A DNA stretch of 64,000 nt from NCBI RefSeq assembly GCF_000004075.3, contig NC_026660.2, positions 10,230,001 through 10,294,000 of the forward strand, in the 5' to 3' direction. The notes below the pieces were generated by a model. It ran no database searches. It was given only the letters and a program-made list of their open reading frames with translations, and was not told where the DNA came from. The stretch comes from Cucumis sativus (Eukaryota > Streptophyta > Magnoliopsida > Cucurbitales > Cucurbitaceae). Each line of letters starts with the position of its first letter. Positions within the stretch are counted from its first letter, which is position 1. Shown piece by piece: positions 36,005 through 48,100 of the stretch. A program made the position numbers and the translations under genes.

Positions 36005-38188
36005 GATTTTGAATTGTATTCTTGTATTGTTAGTTTGATTATGCTTTTTAATGATATATTCATATTGTCAACCTGTGTGGACTATATGATAATACTTTCA
36101 ATTAATGTGCAATTAGCTTTGTAGGGTTGTACACAAATTACAAGAAACAATGAGTTAGTTAACAAATTTATTTAGACCTAGTATTGTCTTAATCAACTTT
36201 GAATTAACTTAAACAATTGTTTAATTAAACGTTTAAAAATTAGACTCTCGACCTAAGTACTTAAGTTTTGATCTTAACGTGATTAGTATGAATCGAATCT
36301 TGGATGATTTCATCGTTTCAAACTTGCCCTAGTTAATTACGTTTAGGACAAAAAAATTGAAAAATAAAAAGAAAATTATTTTATGAATTTAAATTCTTAT
36401 ATTCATCAACTTAGAATTGCTTTTGTTGAATGTGAAACTCTTTGGTTTTGGCGGCCACATTCACGAGGAGTATGAGAGAATGTGTAATCAACGTCATGTA
36501 CTCAACTTTGAACTAACACGTAACATTGTGAAGATAAATAAAGAGTGGTCTATTTTTTTAAAAAAATATGTTTGCAAAATAAATGAATCTCTAATCAAAC
36601 TATCCAAAAAAGAAAAGTTACATTTTTAGTTGTTTATAAAACAAGTCTATTTGAATTTTGTGAGGTTTTAAAATGTATTATGTCGAGTTTTGAAAAATAA
36701 GTTTTAAAAGTGGTTGAAGTACTTATTGTTTGATTTTTCTAAAAAAATAAATATATAATATTTAAATTAAAAAATAGTTTTAGATGGGATATAATGTCTA
36801 AAATTTATTCTTCTAATTTAAAACATCATATAATTTTATTATTATAAAGTTATTTGAGTTATTTTCAAAATCTATTTTTTAAATATCATAAACTATATAC
36901 TTGGAAACTAAAACTAAAAGGTAACCTAAATCATATCTAAACTAAGTAGAAGTTTTGATATTGATTTGGTGGAGTATTTTAGAATATATTTATCAAAAGT
37001 ATAATAATAATATTTAAACTATATTATGGGTTTGATGGGAAAATGGATAAATAATTGTGAACTATATTTTTGGGGATACCCATTTCTGTTGCTAACTCTA
37101 CTGATCCTCAAGCAACCCTTATTTGACTTCACAATACAATCAACGTAATGGGAATGGGAAGGGGAAGGGAAGTGATTGCAAAACTTTCTTTAAACTCCTA
37201 ATTTTATCTTTGGTTTCGTCCAGATATCAAATTATCCATTTATTTTATGGGTATATTCCACCTTTTTAATTTGTTAACTTTTATATTGAAAATGTTTGGA
37301 ACAAAAAAAATTGAGTTTGGATTGGAGGGAAAAAGTGCTTTTACAAAAATCATTTTCATTTCAAACTCTTATTTTCATATATATAAATATCTTTCAAACC
37401 AAAAATACTTGTATCTTTCATTAAATTTCTTCAAAACTTTTTTTTTATATAGTAAAAGACTAGTTAAGTGTATTTTGTTAATTTTATGTATGGTTACTTA
37501 TTAGAGAGATAGATTAATTAACCAAAAGCTATATTAAACTAAGAAAAAAAGTTAACCAAAGACAAGTTTTTATTAAAACTTTTTAGGTGTGTTTTTATTA
37601 TCAAACACAAGTTGGGGGCATTTGTCTTCCTCCTTACTCTTCATTCATACATCACCCTTCACCCTAAATTCTAAATAACACTAACCCAATATTTCTTTCT
37701 CTTTTCCTTTAAATCAGGTAAACCTCCTTATATTGTTTGTGATTAAAATAAGAATGAGAAGTTTATTGAAACTTGTTTATTTATATAAATTTCACGTTGT
37801 AAACCTTTTTTTTTATTGAGATTGATAAACCACGGGAATTAATTTTCAACAAATAAGGACTCGTTTGAAAACGTTTTTGTTTTCTATTTTCTATTTCTCG
37901 TTCCATGTTTCTTCCTTTACATTTTCTCGCAAAAAACAGTATGTTTGATAACTATTATTATAACCTATTTCTTACTATTATTATTTCTAAAACCAACCCA
38001 TCAATTCTTGTGCTTGAGAAGTAAAAACTTAAGAGAGAGAACAAACTTAATTTTTAAAAACTAAAAGTGAAAAAGAAATTAATAAAGTAGGTCGTCCAAT
38101 AAAGTTTGTTCACTAAATTATTAATTTGACACATTTTTCTTTTAACTTTGAGAAAAGAAGTTTTGTTACCGTGCACCTTATCCCAATT

Positions 38189-38227
38189 ATATGGGCCGTT
38201 TGTCCAAGCCCCGGGCTCGGCCCATAT
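38189..38227. repeat. GC-rich hairpin with 9-bp arms
   Basis: ATATGGGCC (38189-38197) and GGCCCATAT (38219-38227) are perfect inverted repeats around a 21-nt GC-rich loop that includes CCCGGG. The arms also contain TGGGCC site II motifs. It stands out in A/T-rich DNA, 1.4 kb upstream of the pseudokinase gene. Confidence 0.6.
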
Positions 38228-38874
38228 ATTTTGAAGCTTTAGCCCGAACTCGACAATGATCAAGAAAGTTTTGTTTGCTCTCAGGAGAATCACTTTAATA
38301 CTTAACTTTTGTTAGTTTAGGACTTTCAACATTGTTAAGTTTAATTATGTAAATTAGATTTTCATATTTGTAGCTTTCAGTTGCACTTTTATTTTTTCTT
38401 TCTTATTCTATAAATTTTGTTTTCTGGTCAAAAATGGATACATTACAGTCAAAAAACAGCCGTAGAAGTTATTTCATTGATTTGTTTATTTTCTAAAGTG
38501 ATGGTTTTATTTATTTTATTGTAGACAAAATCTCCTTCCAGCTTCTAATCATTCCTGATTGATGCACTTCAATTATAGAACTTTGTTAATTTACAAGTTC
38601 AACTCTTTTAAATTTTAAAAATTTGTATCTATTTTGATTTTCAAACTTTTTAAGATAGTTTAATATGTTTACAAATTAAAAATTTTAAATTTTTTGTCAA
38701 ATGGAAACTTAAATTTTCACTTTTATATTTAGTATACTCTAAGTTTTTTTTCTAAAAAAAAATCTTCAGAAATTTAAACTTATAAATTAGAAAGTAGGTT
38801 GATTCTAAAATTGATAGTTGCAAATTTAGCAATTAGATTCAAAGTAATTAAGTATATAATAATATTTTAAAATA

Positions 38875-39000
38875 AATTGCAAATATAGCAAAATTTGTCA
38901 AATTCTATCAATGATAGAAGTCTATCACCGATAGATCATGTTGTAAATATTGGTCTATCAGCGATAGTTTTGCTATATTTGTAAAAAAAAATTAAATGTT
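38875..39000. repeat. Dispersed CTATCA/TGATAG repeat
   Basis: Reads CAAATATAGCAAAATTTG, then TCTATCAATGATAGA, TCTATCACCGATAGA, TCTATCAGCGATAG and TTTTGCTATATTTG: nested inverted repeats whose outer ends are also inverted. This is the clearest copy of the family in the window. Confidence 0.65.
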
Positions 39001-39557
39001 GCTATATTCTTAATTAATATTGTTAAAATGATAATCAATTACAATTATCCAAATGAAATTAGGAAGATTTATAAAGCACAATAATATTATTAAGATAAAA
39101 AATAATAATAATTTATATATCAATAATAAATAATGACACAATGTTTATATATCAAATCATGAGTTAGATGGACAAGCCTACTCATAAGCTTGAGTCAAGT
39201 GATGTGGGTCGAGTCCCCTCCTAAAATATAGCATAAATCAAACCCGTTGGCTTGAGGTTTAATGTTAAGTTGTCCATGATTATCCTAAAATCTCTTTCTT
39301 TTTTCATAAGATTGATCATTTAGGGTGTTTTCTTAAAATAAATTTCAAATTGCAATAGAAAAGAATTTGACCGTAACAATAATTTCGTTAAAATAAATTT
39401 GAAGTTGCAATGCAAAAGAATTTGATCACAAAATCTTGATGCATCACCCAAAAATACTAAAAAATAAAATAAAATATTTTGATGGGATGTACACATATAA
39501 ACGACTTCAGTTATTTTATTATTCATAATGGTTTGAAGTTGATGCATGTAAGTTTCA

Positions 39558-39566
39558 TATAAAAAT
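39558..39566 (+). promoter_or_regulatory. Likely TATA box of the pseudokinase gene
   Basis: TATAAAAAT, 110 bases upstream of the ATG at 39676; assigned by motif and spacing. Confidence 0.45.
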
Positions 39567-39675
39567 AAAGCTACTAAAGTGTAGATACATACCTCTAATT
39601 CGTTCCTACAAGAAAAGCCTTCACCCATCGTCTTCTTCCTCATTCCTCTTATGTGTATAATCAACAATAATAATA

Positions 39676-40947
39676 ATGGCGCTTGATGTTGCAGACATTG
39701 ACCCAACCCCTCCCTTCTCTCCTTCTAAACTCTTCAATGGAAAATCCTCTTCCCCTTCCAAGAATTCCTCATTATTATTCAACACTAACAACTTCCCTTC
39801 CATTTCTTCTTCAACCTCCTTCTCCACCCTCCATCAATCTCTCCCCGAATCTCCTCACGTCTTCGATTTCTCTGAAATCATCGCTGCCACCAACAATTTC
39901 CTCACTAACCGAATCTCCACCACTTCTTCCACTCCCTCCTGGCGCTGCACACTTCACGGCAAGGATGTTATCATCTTCCAACGCAAGTTCCAGCCTCAAA
40001 TCGGCCTTCAACATTTCAAAGATCGCTTCTACAAGATTTGTCTGTGTCACCATACCAGTATGATTCAACTCCTCGGCATTTCTATCTCTGCCGACTATCT
40101 CTATTTGGTTTACAATTTCGTAAATGGAGCTAATCTCTCCGATTGTTTGAGAAACTCCAAAACCCCTAATTTCACTGTTTTATCCACTTGGATTTCCAGA
40201 ATGCAAGTGGCTACAGATTTGGCACACGGACTCGATTACATCCACAACAAATCAGGAATTAACATCAGTTTAACGCATAATCACATAAAGAGTAGCAGTA
40301 TTATAGTAACAGAGCCTTCGTTTAATGCGAGAATTTGTCATTTTGGTGTAGCGCAACTCTGTAATGAGGATGATTGGAATATAGGAATTGAAAAACCTTC
40401 GAATTCAAGGTGTGATAATGGCGAAATTGTTGAAAATTCAAAGAAAAAACTGGAGTTGAAAGATAAGCAACTGCGGCTGAAATCGAAGAAAGTACAGATA
40501 AAAGGAGTTAGAGGATACATGGCGCCGGAGTACAAATCCAGCGGCGTAGCAACACCGATGACGGACGTGTATGCATTTGGCGTCGTGATCTTAGAACTGT
40601 TGACTGGTGAAGAGCCAGTGAAGTTCGAATTTGATAGAAAGAAAGGGAGTTTCGTTAGGGTTTCTTTGATTGAGAGTGCATTGGCGGTAATCGAAGAAGG
40701 TGGTGGTGATGACGTGGAAGGGAGGTTGAGAAAGTGGGTAGACCGTAGGCTTAAGGACTCATTTCCGCTACTGGTGGCAGAAAAGATAACTCGTTTGGCT
40801 ATTCGATGTGTCGACGTGGACCCAGCTAAGCGGCCTAATATGGCCTACGTGGCAAGCAAGATTTCCAAGTTGTATATAGAGTCAAAAATTTGGTCCGATC
40901 ATTTGGTAAACCCTGCCAACTTGTCAATGTCACTTGCTCCCCGATAA
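39676..40947 (+). CDS. LysM-receptor-kinase-like protein without ectodomain, probable pseudokinase
   Basis: A single exon gives 423 aa with no signal peptide or membrane segment. Residues 1-60 are Ser/Pro-rich; about 62-423 is a kinase domain of the plant RLK/Pelle type. The order FDFSEIIAATNNF, LVYNF, LAHGLDYIH, GYMAPEYKSSGVAT, TDVYAFGVVILELLTG and CVDVDPAKRPNM, and a tail ending SKIWSDHLVNPANLS, look most like the kinase part of LysM receptor kinases. The catalytic parts are lost: there is no Gly-rich loop around 78-92, the VAIK Lys is replaced (VIIF, 98-101), HRD is HNH (201-203) with the catalytic-loop Asn replaced by Ser, and DFG is HFG (222-224). The activation segment carries a Lys-rich insertion (about 230-275). 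The fold-keeping parts (APE at 283-285, the TDVYAFG Asp) are intact, so it is probably a scaffold or regulator, not a decayed gene. LysM assignment is inferred from kinase-domain likeness; other RLK subfamilies are possible. Confidence 0.82.
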   Translation: MALDVADIDPTPPFSPSKLFNGKSSSPSKNSSLLFNTNNFPSISSSTSFSTLHQSLPESPHVFDFSEIIAATNNFLTNRISTTSSTPSWRCTLHGKDVIIFQRKFQPQIGLQHFKDRFYKICLCHHTSMIQLLGISISADYLYLVYNFVNGANLSDCLRNSKTPNFTVLSTWISRMQVATDLAHGLDYIHNKSGINISLTHNHIKSSSIIVTEPSFNARICHFGVAQLCNEDDWNIGIEKPSNSRCDNGEIVENSKKKLELKDKQLRLKSKKVQIKGVRGYMAPEYKSSGVATPMTDVYAFGVVILELLTGEEPVKFEFDRKKGSFVRVSLIESALAVIEEGGGDDVEGRLRKWVDRRLKDSFPLLVAEKITRLAIRCVDVDPAKRPNMAYVASKISKLYIESKIWSDHLVNPANLSMSLAPR

Positions 40948-43466
40948 GAGATGTTCCTCTTTCTTCCCCCATTCTCCATTTAAGTCGAAAATGTGGAAAA
41001 TTTGTACCTTAAATGGAGATCATATACATCCCATTATCCTGCATTGTTTGCATCCTTTTACTTCATTGACCTAAGATGGAAATCACACTTACTCAACCTA
41101 TAAACTATACTGGTAATGTAGCACATCTTCCATTTGTGATTTTCATATTTTAGATCATACTCAAAAAAAAGAAACATCACTTCATTTCACCCTAAAGTAT
41201 AATGAGAAAATAAATATGATTGTTTGTTCAAACATATGTACTCTTTTATATTTATGGTACAAATTCAAATCTATACATATATAAAATAATATCATTAATA
41301 TCATATCAATCATTTTAACCCAAACAAATGTGACAATATATATGGATAAGATTAAGATGTAAATAATCCTGTTTGTGCAAGATTACCAAATATGTAGTCT
41401 GTATATTATTGTGACTAGTATTATGTTATTATTGTCGAATGTAACTATGTAAGTATTATATTCAAATTCCAAGTCTTAATGTTTAATAATCAAAACAATG
41501 AGCATGTTTGAATTGGATATTTAGATTTAGATTATACAAATACACATAATTTAAGAGATAATTATTGTTTCCGTGAACATCTCTGCTCTTAATTGCACAA
41601 ACTCCATATATATCTTGATTATTAAATGTTACATAATCACGTCATTACATTCATCATCAAAGTTGACTCTGTAAAAAATAAATTAAAATAGAGACACCCA
41701 CACTAGACTTCTACCTCCTATATGAAAAGTATCAGGGAGGATATCCACACCTATATTTATGATTTTGTAAGATCCAAATTATTAGTAAATGACCTAAGTC
41801 AACTATACATACGTGCTTGTTTTCATATTATTAATTTCCTTTTGTTTTAAATGATTTTCTATTTTTAAATATAATAACATAAATTAAGATATTTATAACC
41901 ATAACAAAATATACAACAATCATTGTCGTATTTTAAAATATTTTTAACAATTTATTTCTTTTAATAATTTTCATATAAGATATATTTAGTCTAAGTTTTC
42001 ATAACATGGAGAAGTATAACTTATATGATATGATATTAAAAACATGTGTTTGATGTTTTTAAAATTATTTAGGGTTTTGGAATGGTTTGAATTTCCTATT
42101 TTCAAATATGGTTATAAATACATGCCACTCTTTGTTTTCTGTTTTTTTTTTTTTTTAATGAAAAAGTGCTTTTGGGATTAAAAAATAGATTGTATTTGTG
42201 TACAAAATAAATGAATAACAGTGGTATAAAAAATAATAATTAATATAAAAGCAAACTTAACTCAATTATAATAATTGTATGACCATTGTTATTATTGGTT
42301 TACATTATTTAGTCTCGTAAAAGTATGCGATAAGAAAAAAAACGAACATTGTTTAAGTCATTCAATTCTATATTGTTGCTTAGGATAATTAATTAGTTTA
42401 ACTTTTGTTCAACATTACAATACAACATTATCATTTACTAAAGTCAAAAAGTTTAAAGATTGATACGTTAGTCAATATAAATATCACACTATTAAAACAT
42501 TACTTTTTTCAGTCAAATTTGATTGGTTTTAGTGATGTTTGTGACACTTACAATCTCCACACGCACACATAGTTGAATAAGAAAAACTTAGACTAAAAAA
42601 ACTAAACTCAAATTTATTATAAATATTCCCAATTACGGTAGAGACGTTCAAGTTCAATGTTTTAAAGACAAAACAATTGTCAAACCTCTATTACCCCACA
42701 TGTTACTTTGTATATTACATATGTGTTTCATACTTTTATATTATGGATGTTCATGTAAAGTACTTGTCTCATATTTATCTTTTTATTTATAAATAAAGAC
42801 ATTTGGTGAATACGACCATTCAAAAGAAAAAGCAAACCGGAGATAATTAAAAAGTTTAAATTTTTTTCATATTTGATATTTTGTTATTTTAGTATTATAT
42901 TTTCTCAAAAGATATATGTTTCCCTTGTACAGAGAATTTATTATAAAATACAATGAATACAACAATTATGTCCATAATTGTGAAGTAAATGGAATTAAAG
43001 GTGTGTGTATATATAAAACCTGTTGAGAATTTAAAAGTCAACTAATAATGGATACTCTCTTCGAAATAATGTATACAATATATATTGTCTCCATGTCTTG
43101 GGATCTATTCTTCATTTAGCCCTTAAATCATAAATGCTACATTTTTTAATTTTAAATATTGATTGGAGTTTCCACTTAGTTTATATGTTATTCAAGGTTT
43201 TACCAATTTTATTTTATTATTTGGTAGAGAGATTATTCTTAATAACAAATTTTTTGAAAATATTTATAAAATATAACCAAATTTCATATTTTGAAAAGAT
43301 AAATATAAAAAAATTTCTATCAATAAATGACTTCTATTAGTATCTATCAATAAATTTAATAATAGTGTATATCATTTATAAAAGTCCATTGGGGATAGAT
43401 ATAAAATTTTGCTTCTATTTAGATGTAATAAATATAATAAATAATAGATGGTTGTGGGCACATGTG
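40948..43466. other. Intergenic region with no recognisable gene
   Basis: AT-rich 3' flank of the pseudokinase gene and spacer. A short open frame at 43134-43340 is A/T-driven. Part of a CTATCA/TGATAG repeat lies around 43320-43400. Confidence 0.5.
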
Positions 43467-43535
43467 TGGGCTTAGCGTTTTCAATAGTTGAAATACATTG
43501 GGCTTCGATTGAAGAAGCGGGCCTTTTATGGCCCA
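43467..43535. promoter_or_regulatory. Cluster of site II (TGGGCY) motifs upstream of the OTU gene
   Basis: TGGGCT at 43467-43472 and 43499-43504, GGGCC near 43519-43523 and GGCCCA at 43530-43535. Such clusters are typical of housekeeping gene promoters and are bound by class I TCP factors. They lie about 0.6 kb before the likely 5' leader of the OTU gene. Confidence 0.4.
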
Positions 43536-44099
43536 TGAAATCAGTGTTGTATGAACAATATTTATTTTTAACATTAAAAGAAAAATAGTTATCAATCAAA
43601 ATCACAAAGTTGGTACATACCATAAACCACTCGAGTACGTTGACTACAAATAAATTCCTTGAATTCAATGCATAGAAAGAAAATGTTATTTTTATAAAAA
43701 TAGTTTTAAGTAGGAAAATTATTCAAAATAATAAATTTTATAAAATATTTATAACATACATTATAAATTTTAAACTATATTAATAATAGATATTGTTAGA
43801 CACTTATTAATGAGATTAATAGATAATAATAAAAATGTATGGTGGATAGAATTCAAATTTTAATTACTAATTATGAATTTATTTGCAAAGGAAGAAAAGC
43901 TTGATAAATAATTATGAAGGGAAACCTTTAGAATAAAGACTAAAAGGGGAAAAAATTGAAGCATATACTAAACTACATATTTTTTTTCTTTTGACCGCTG
44001 GTCTTATCTACGTGGCATTTCGAACCCGCGTTCAACGTTGTGTGTGTATATGTATTTGTAAATATTATATAGTATATTTTATTTTTTTGGATTCCACTC

Positions 44100-45197
44100 C
44101 GCGAAGCATACTCTCCGTGCAGCGATGGAACTTGGAGCATCTTTGTTGTATCTCGATCCAATCGAAGGTGAATGTGCTATGCTCTCCATTTCTCTCTACT
44201 TCCATCTCTCTATCTCATACTCTTTATTCCAATACCCCAGTCCTCCCACCTGTAAGCTTCTCTCTCTCTTTTTTTTTTTTTTTTGCGGTTTCCATCGAAT
44301 GCATATACAACAATCTTTGCTTCCTAACAAAATGTGGAGCTATCACTAATGCCTTTCCTTCTGCAATCCACTACAACTCACTCTGACCTTCAAATCAAAG
44401 CAACTGAAGGCCATTCATGCCATAATTTGGTTCGGAACACGATACACTGACTGTGTGTTACTTCTATTATCTTTTATCGCTTTTTTTCTTCTTCTTAAAA
44501 TTTTGCATTCGTTTTCGTTGTTCTTATCGGTTGTTGATTAGTTTAATTCAGTTTATTTATCGTTATTTGGTTAATTTATACTCTTCTAATTCTTACTGAT
44601 GAATTTCTGTGAGCTTTGGCTTACTATTTCGATTCTGTTTGTCATTTCAAAATGTATGAAGGTGTTGGGGTATTTGTTTATTTCTAGCTGTTATAGACGT
44701 AATCCTATAATGGTTCTTTATTTAATTTATTTTTTCAATGAATATTCGAAGCGTATAGATTGTTAAGATTGATGGAGATAATGTTACTGTTCACTTACGC
44801 ATTATTTGCCATCTTCAAATCATTAATCGAATTGCCTGTTAGTTGGAGTTGGATAAACGGGTTTCATCTATGTTAGTAGATTGAATTTTGAGTTATTTCA
44901 TTTGCTTTTGGCATGGAATATTAACGATGACTTCCTGCAGGTTAAAGGCTACCTTAAAATTTCTGCTACAACAAACCGAAGGATGGCTTTGTATTTCTCT
45001 GCCTTCCAGTAGGGAAATCTCCTTATGCACTTTCGAGTGCTCATTATAGGTATATCCTAAGTGTTGGATGCTGCAAAATTTCGTTCATTGATTTATTGGA
45101 TGGAGGGAATTAGTGTGAGGGAAGCATTTCTCATTTGATTTTGTTTTGATTGTGTAATTCGACTAGTATATCCTGAAATAGGAATTTTTATTTGGAG
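44100..45197 (+). other. Probable 5' leader of the OTU gene, with introns
   Basis: The pyrimidine-rich sequence at 44150-44280 and usable splice signals (AG at 44939-44940, GT at 45050-45051, AG at 45165-45166) suggest an untranslated leader broken by introns before the ATG at 45198. An upstream ATG at 44125 opens a frame of low-complexity Ser/Phe residues that is not continuous with the OTU frame. The transcription start is not determined. Confidence 0.4.
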
Positions 45198-48100
45198 ATG
45201 ATTACGCACGAGCAAGATCCCGATGTTGTTCGATGGGGCCTTGAACTCTTTGACGGAAATCCATTTTCTGATTACGGGTATTGTGGGAACATTCATGATG
45301 AGATACAATACTATCAAGGACAATGCCTTGATGTAGATAATTATGACAAGGCATGCACCATAGAAAATAATGAGCTTATTGCTCAAACTCTCCAAGAACT
45401 CTCACAGCTTGCAGTCGCGGAGCCAGTATCTTTTGATCAAGGAACAGAAAACTTACAACTTTCCACCTATCCACAAGAGTGGTTTAGTCTGTCCATTAAT
45501 GCCTGTGGTTCCGGTATGTGACACAATATTTATGATTTTAATGTAGAACACATTCAAGGTTCAACGCTTAGCTTCTGTTTTCTATGTTTAAAATTAGTTG
45601 TGTTTTTTTATCAGAGCACAATAATGATCTGGAAGAGGAAGATTATAGTTCATGTACTATGCCTGACGGGACATCCTACAGTGGGGATGACTGGTCATAC
45701 TCTTTAGAGCTGACTGATGAGTATACCCTTGATGGAGAAATGGGAAAAAGATTGAATCAGATGATCTCAATTCCTGTAAGTTATGCGTTGAATAAAAGCT
45801 CGTATTTACGTGAGTGCTATATAAACTGTGCTTGTGTCTTCTGCCGAGGGTCGTAACTTTCCCGTTATTTGTATTTCTGGTAGGATCCTTCCTTTTGTTG
45901 ATCAATTACTGGAAATCTCTTCTGTTTCTCATGTTTATCTGTCGAACTTGAGCCCTTCTGTTAAAATCTGATTTCTTTTCTCAAGTTATTTGCATGTGTT
46001 CAAATATTTTTACCTCTGTTTAGCATTCTTCTTTTCATTGTTAAGGCTAGACTGCAGTTAGTGGTTTAAATGACTGATGCTGCAAGTTGAAGTTTGCACT
46101 TCCTTCTCTCTTTCTTTTCGATTTTTTTCTTTTAGGGGTTATATTCTTGTCAATAGCTCTTTGGCCGAGGCTCTTAAACTATGGTCATACTGTGATTGAT
46201 AAATTGAAAGGGGAAATTTAAGATGATGCATGTATTTATATGGTGATCGGGATGGTGCATACTATGACTTCTGCTTTTCAGACTACTTAAAATTGTCCAA
46301 TGAATATAATCAATATTTTTAGCACTTATTTTGAGTTTTTGTAGCACATTCCAAGAATTAATGGAGAAATTCCTTCTGTTGATGAAGAAGCTTTAGATCA
46401 TCAAAGGCTATTGGACAGGTGGTGTTTCTCTGTTTGTCTGACACCCCTTTTCTTGCCTGTCCCCGGCTCACTCTCACACACACTCACCTATAGTTTTGGA
46501 TAGCTAGAGTTATTTGTCGTAGCTTAGCAAGAATATATCATGCTACAATTTGGTGCTATTGTGCGGAGCTAATCTGCTCCTTTCCCTCCTTAGACTGCAG
46601 CTATATTATTTGATCGAGTTAAAAGTGCAAGGAGATGGTAACTGCCAGGTTAGCTTGTTCTACTTTATCATCTTAAGCTCTATCTGCTATGATGTCACAA
46701 GTGGAAGTGTTTGTTTTATTTATAGTATTAAGGATTGTAGCTATGTCAATATTTTAGATATCTTTAATTTCAGCTCAAGCTGTTACCTTCGCTATTTGAA
46801 TTACCTTCGGTTACTTTAATACCTGTTTTATTACATTTGAAGGCTCTAAGGGAGCTTTCTTAGACATGCATTCTTACTTTCATTTTGGTTCCAGTTTCGT
46901 GCTCTGTCGGATCAAATTTATCGAACATCTGAGCACCATAAATTTGTGAGGGAGCAAGTTGTTAATCAGGTTTGACATATTTGAATCTAAATGTTGCTTT
47001 TGACCCTTCATTTTTTTTTTTTTGTGCTATACTTTTATGGCCTTTTCTTTTGTAACTCTCAGCTAAAGTCATATCCAGAGATATATGAAGGATATGTTCC
47101 CATGGCCTATACTGACTATCTGGAGAAAATATCCAAGTACTTATATGAATATTTCACGATTTGTTTCCCTTGATTGTTTGATTGGTAAGACATCTAACTG
47201 TACTCTTTGGTCGTGGAATTTCTTTTGGTTGATCACAGGAGTGGGGAATGGGGTGATCATGTCACATTGCAGGCTGCCGCCGATACGGTATGTATGGTCG
47301 ACAAGCTATTGTGTTAATGCTACTTGGCTACTTTATAAAGCATTATTCAGCCTATGTTGTATACAAACAACGCTGCAACTAATCAAACGTATAACTAAGA
47401 ACTGCTTTAGCTTCTATTCCTTGTACTTGCAACCATTTCTGGCAAGAGAGCAAAGTAAATAATTAGTTCGTCATGTTCTAACATATGGTTTTACGCTGGT
47501 GCAGTATGGTGTTAAAATTTTCATGATTACATCATTCAAAGATACCTGCTACATTGAGATCCTTCCTAATATTGAAAGGTCCAAAAGAGGTACATTCTAC
47601 TTTACATTGTTTTGTTTTTCTGATATTTAATAATATATCATTGAATATTTAATAAATGAGATTTTCCAAGCAAGATTTTCCATCGTCTATTGAACTCTCA
47701 AGTCTCAACCGGTACAATTGTGAATTATATGAAATACAAAATTGCTAGTTGACCTTGCGTCTTTTGTAGTGAGAATATATAATGTTGAAGTCTTGATTTG
47801 ATGTAAGAGTAAACTTACTCTAACTCTTTAGTTTAAATTTTTGGATTCAATGGTGATTTAATAGTATGAGAGTGGGGAATCTTGTGTTCAAGATTTTATA
47901 GTGGAAATTTAGGATAACAATCTGAAAAAATGAAATTGTGAGATTCTTATATTGAAAAAAAATAGCTAGTGAAAGGGCCTCAAAGGAAGAATACGGTCCT
48001 CATCAATCCCACTTTTTCGAAAAAAGGTGCCAATTGGAGAAATTACTCTCAATTGCTTTCTCAACAGAAACGTACCAGTAGAATGGATTCCACCTAGGCA

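Larger units (their letters stand above)
34301..39557. other. Intergenic region between the kiwellin array and the pseudokinase gene
   Basis: No convincing gene. Short open frames (for example 36417-36629 and 37247-37504) are unrecognisable and A/T-biased. It holds the 67-bp tandem duplication at 35871-36004, the GC-rich hairpin at 38189-38227, a CTATCA/TGATAG repeat near 38875-39000, and a possible small fold-back at about 39165-39285 (TGGACAA near its left end, TTGTCCA near its right). Confidence 0.5.

Noticed and set aside
36417-36629. 70-codon plus-strand frame
   Set aside because: Begins at a non-ATG codon; unrecognised and isolated, with typical A/T-rich codon content.
39320-39827. Minus-strand open frames opposite the start of the pseudokinase gene
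   Set aside because: Low-complexity Glu/Gly-rich antisense translations of the Ser/Pro-rich coding start.
44125-44386. Open frames beginning MELGASLLYLDP and an overlapping frame
   Set aside because: They end in Ser/Phe low-complexity sequence in the likely 5' leader. The conserved MITHEQDP start of the OTU protein is at 45198.
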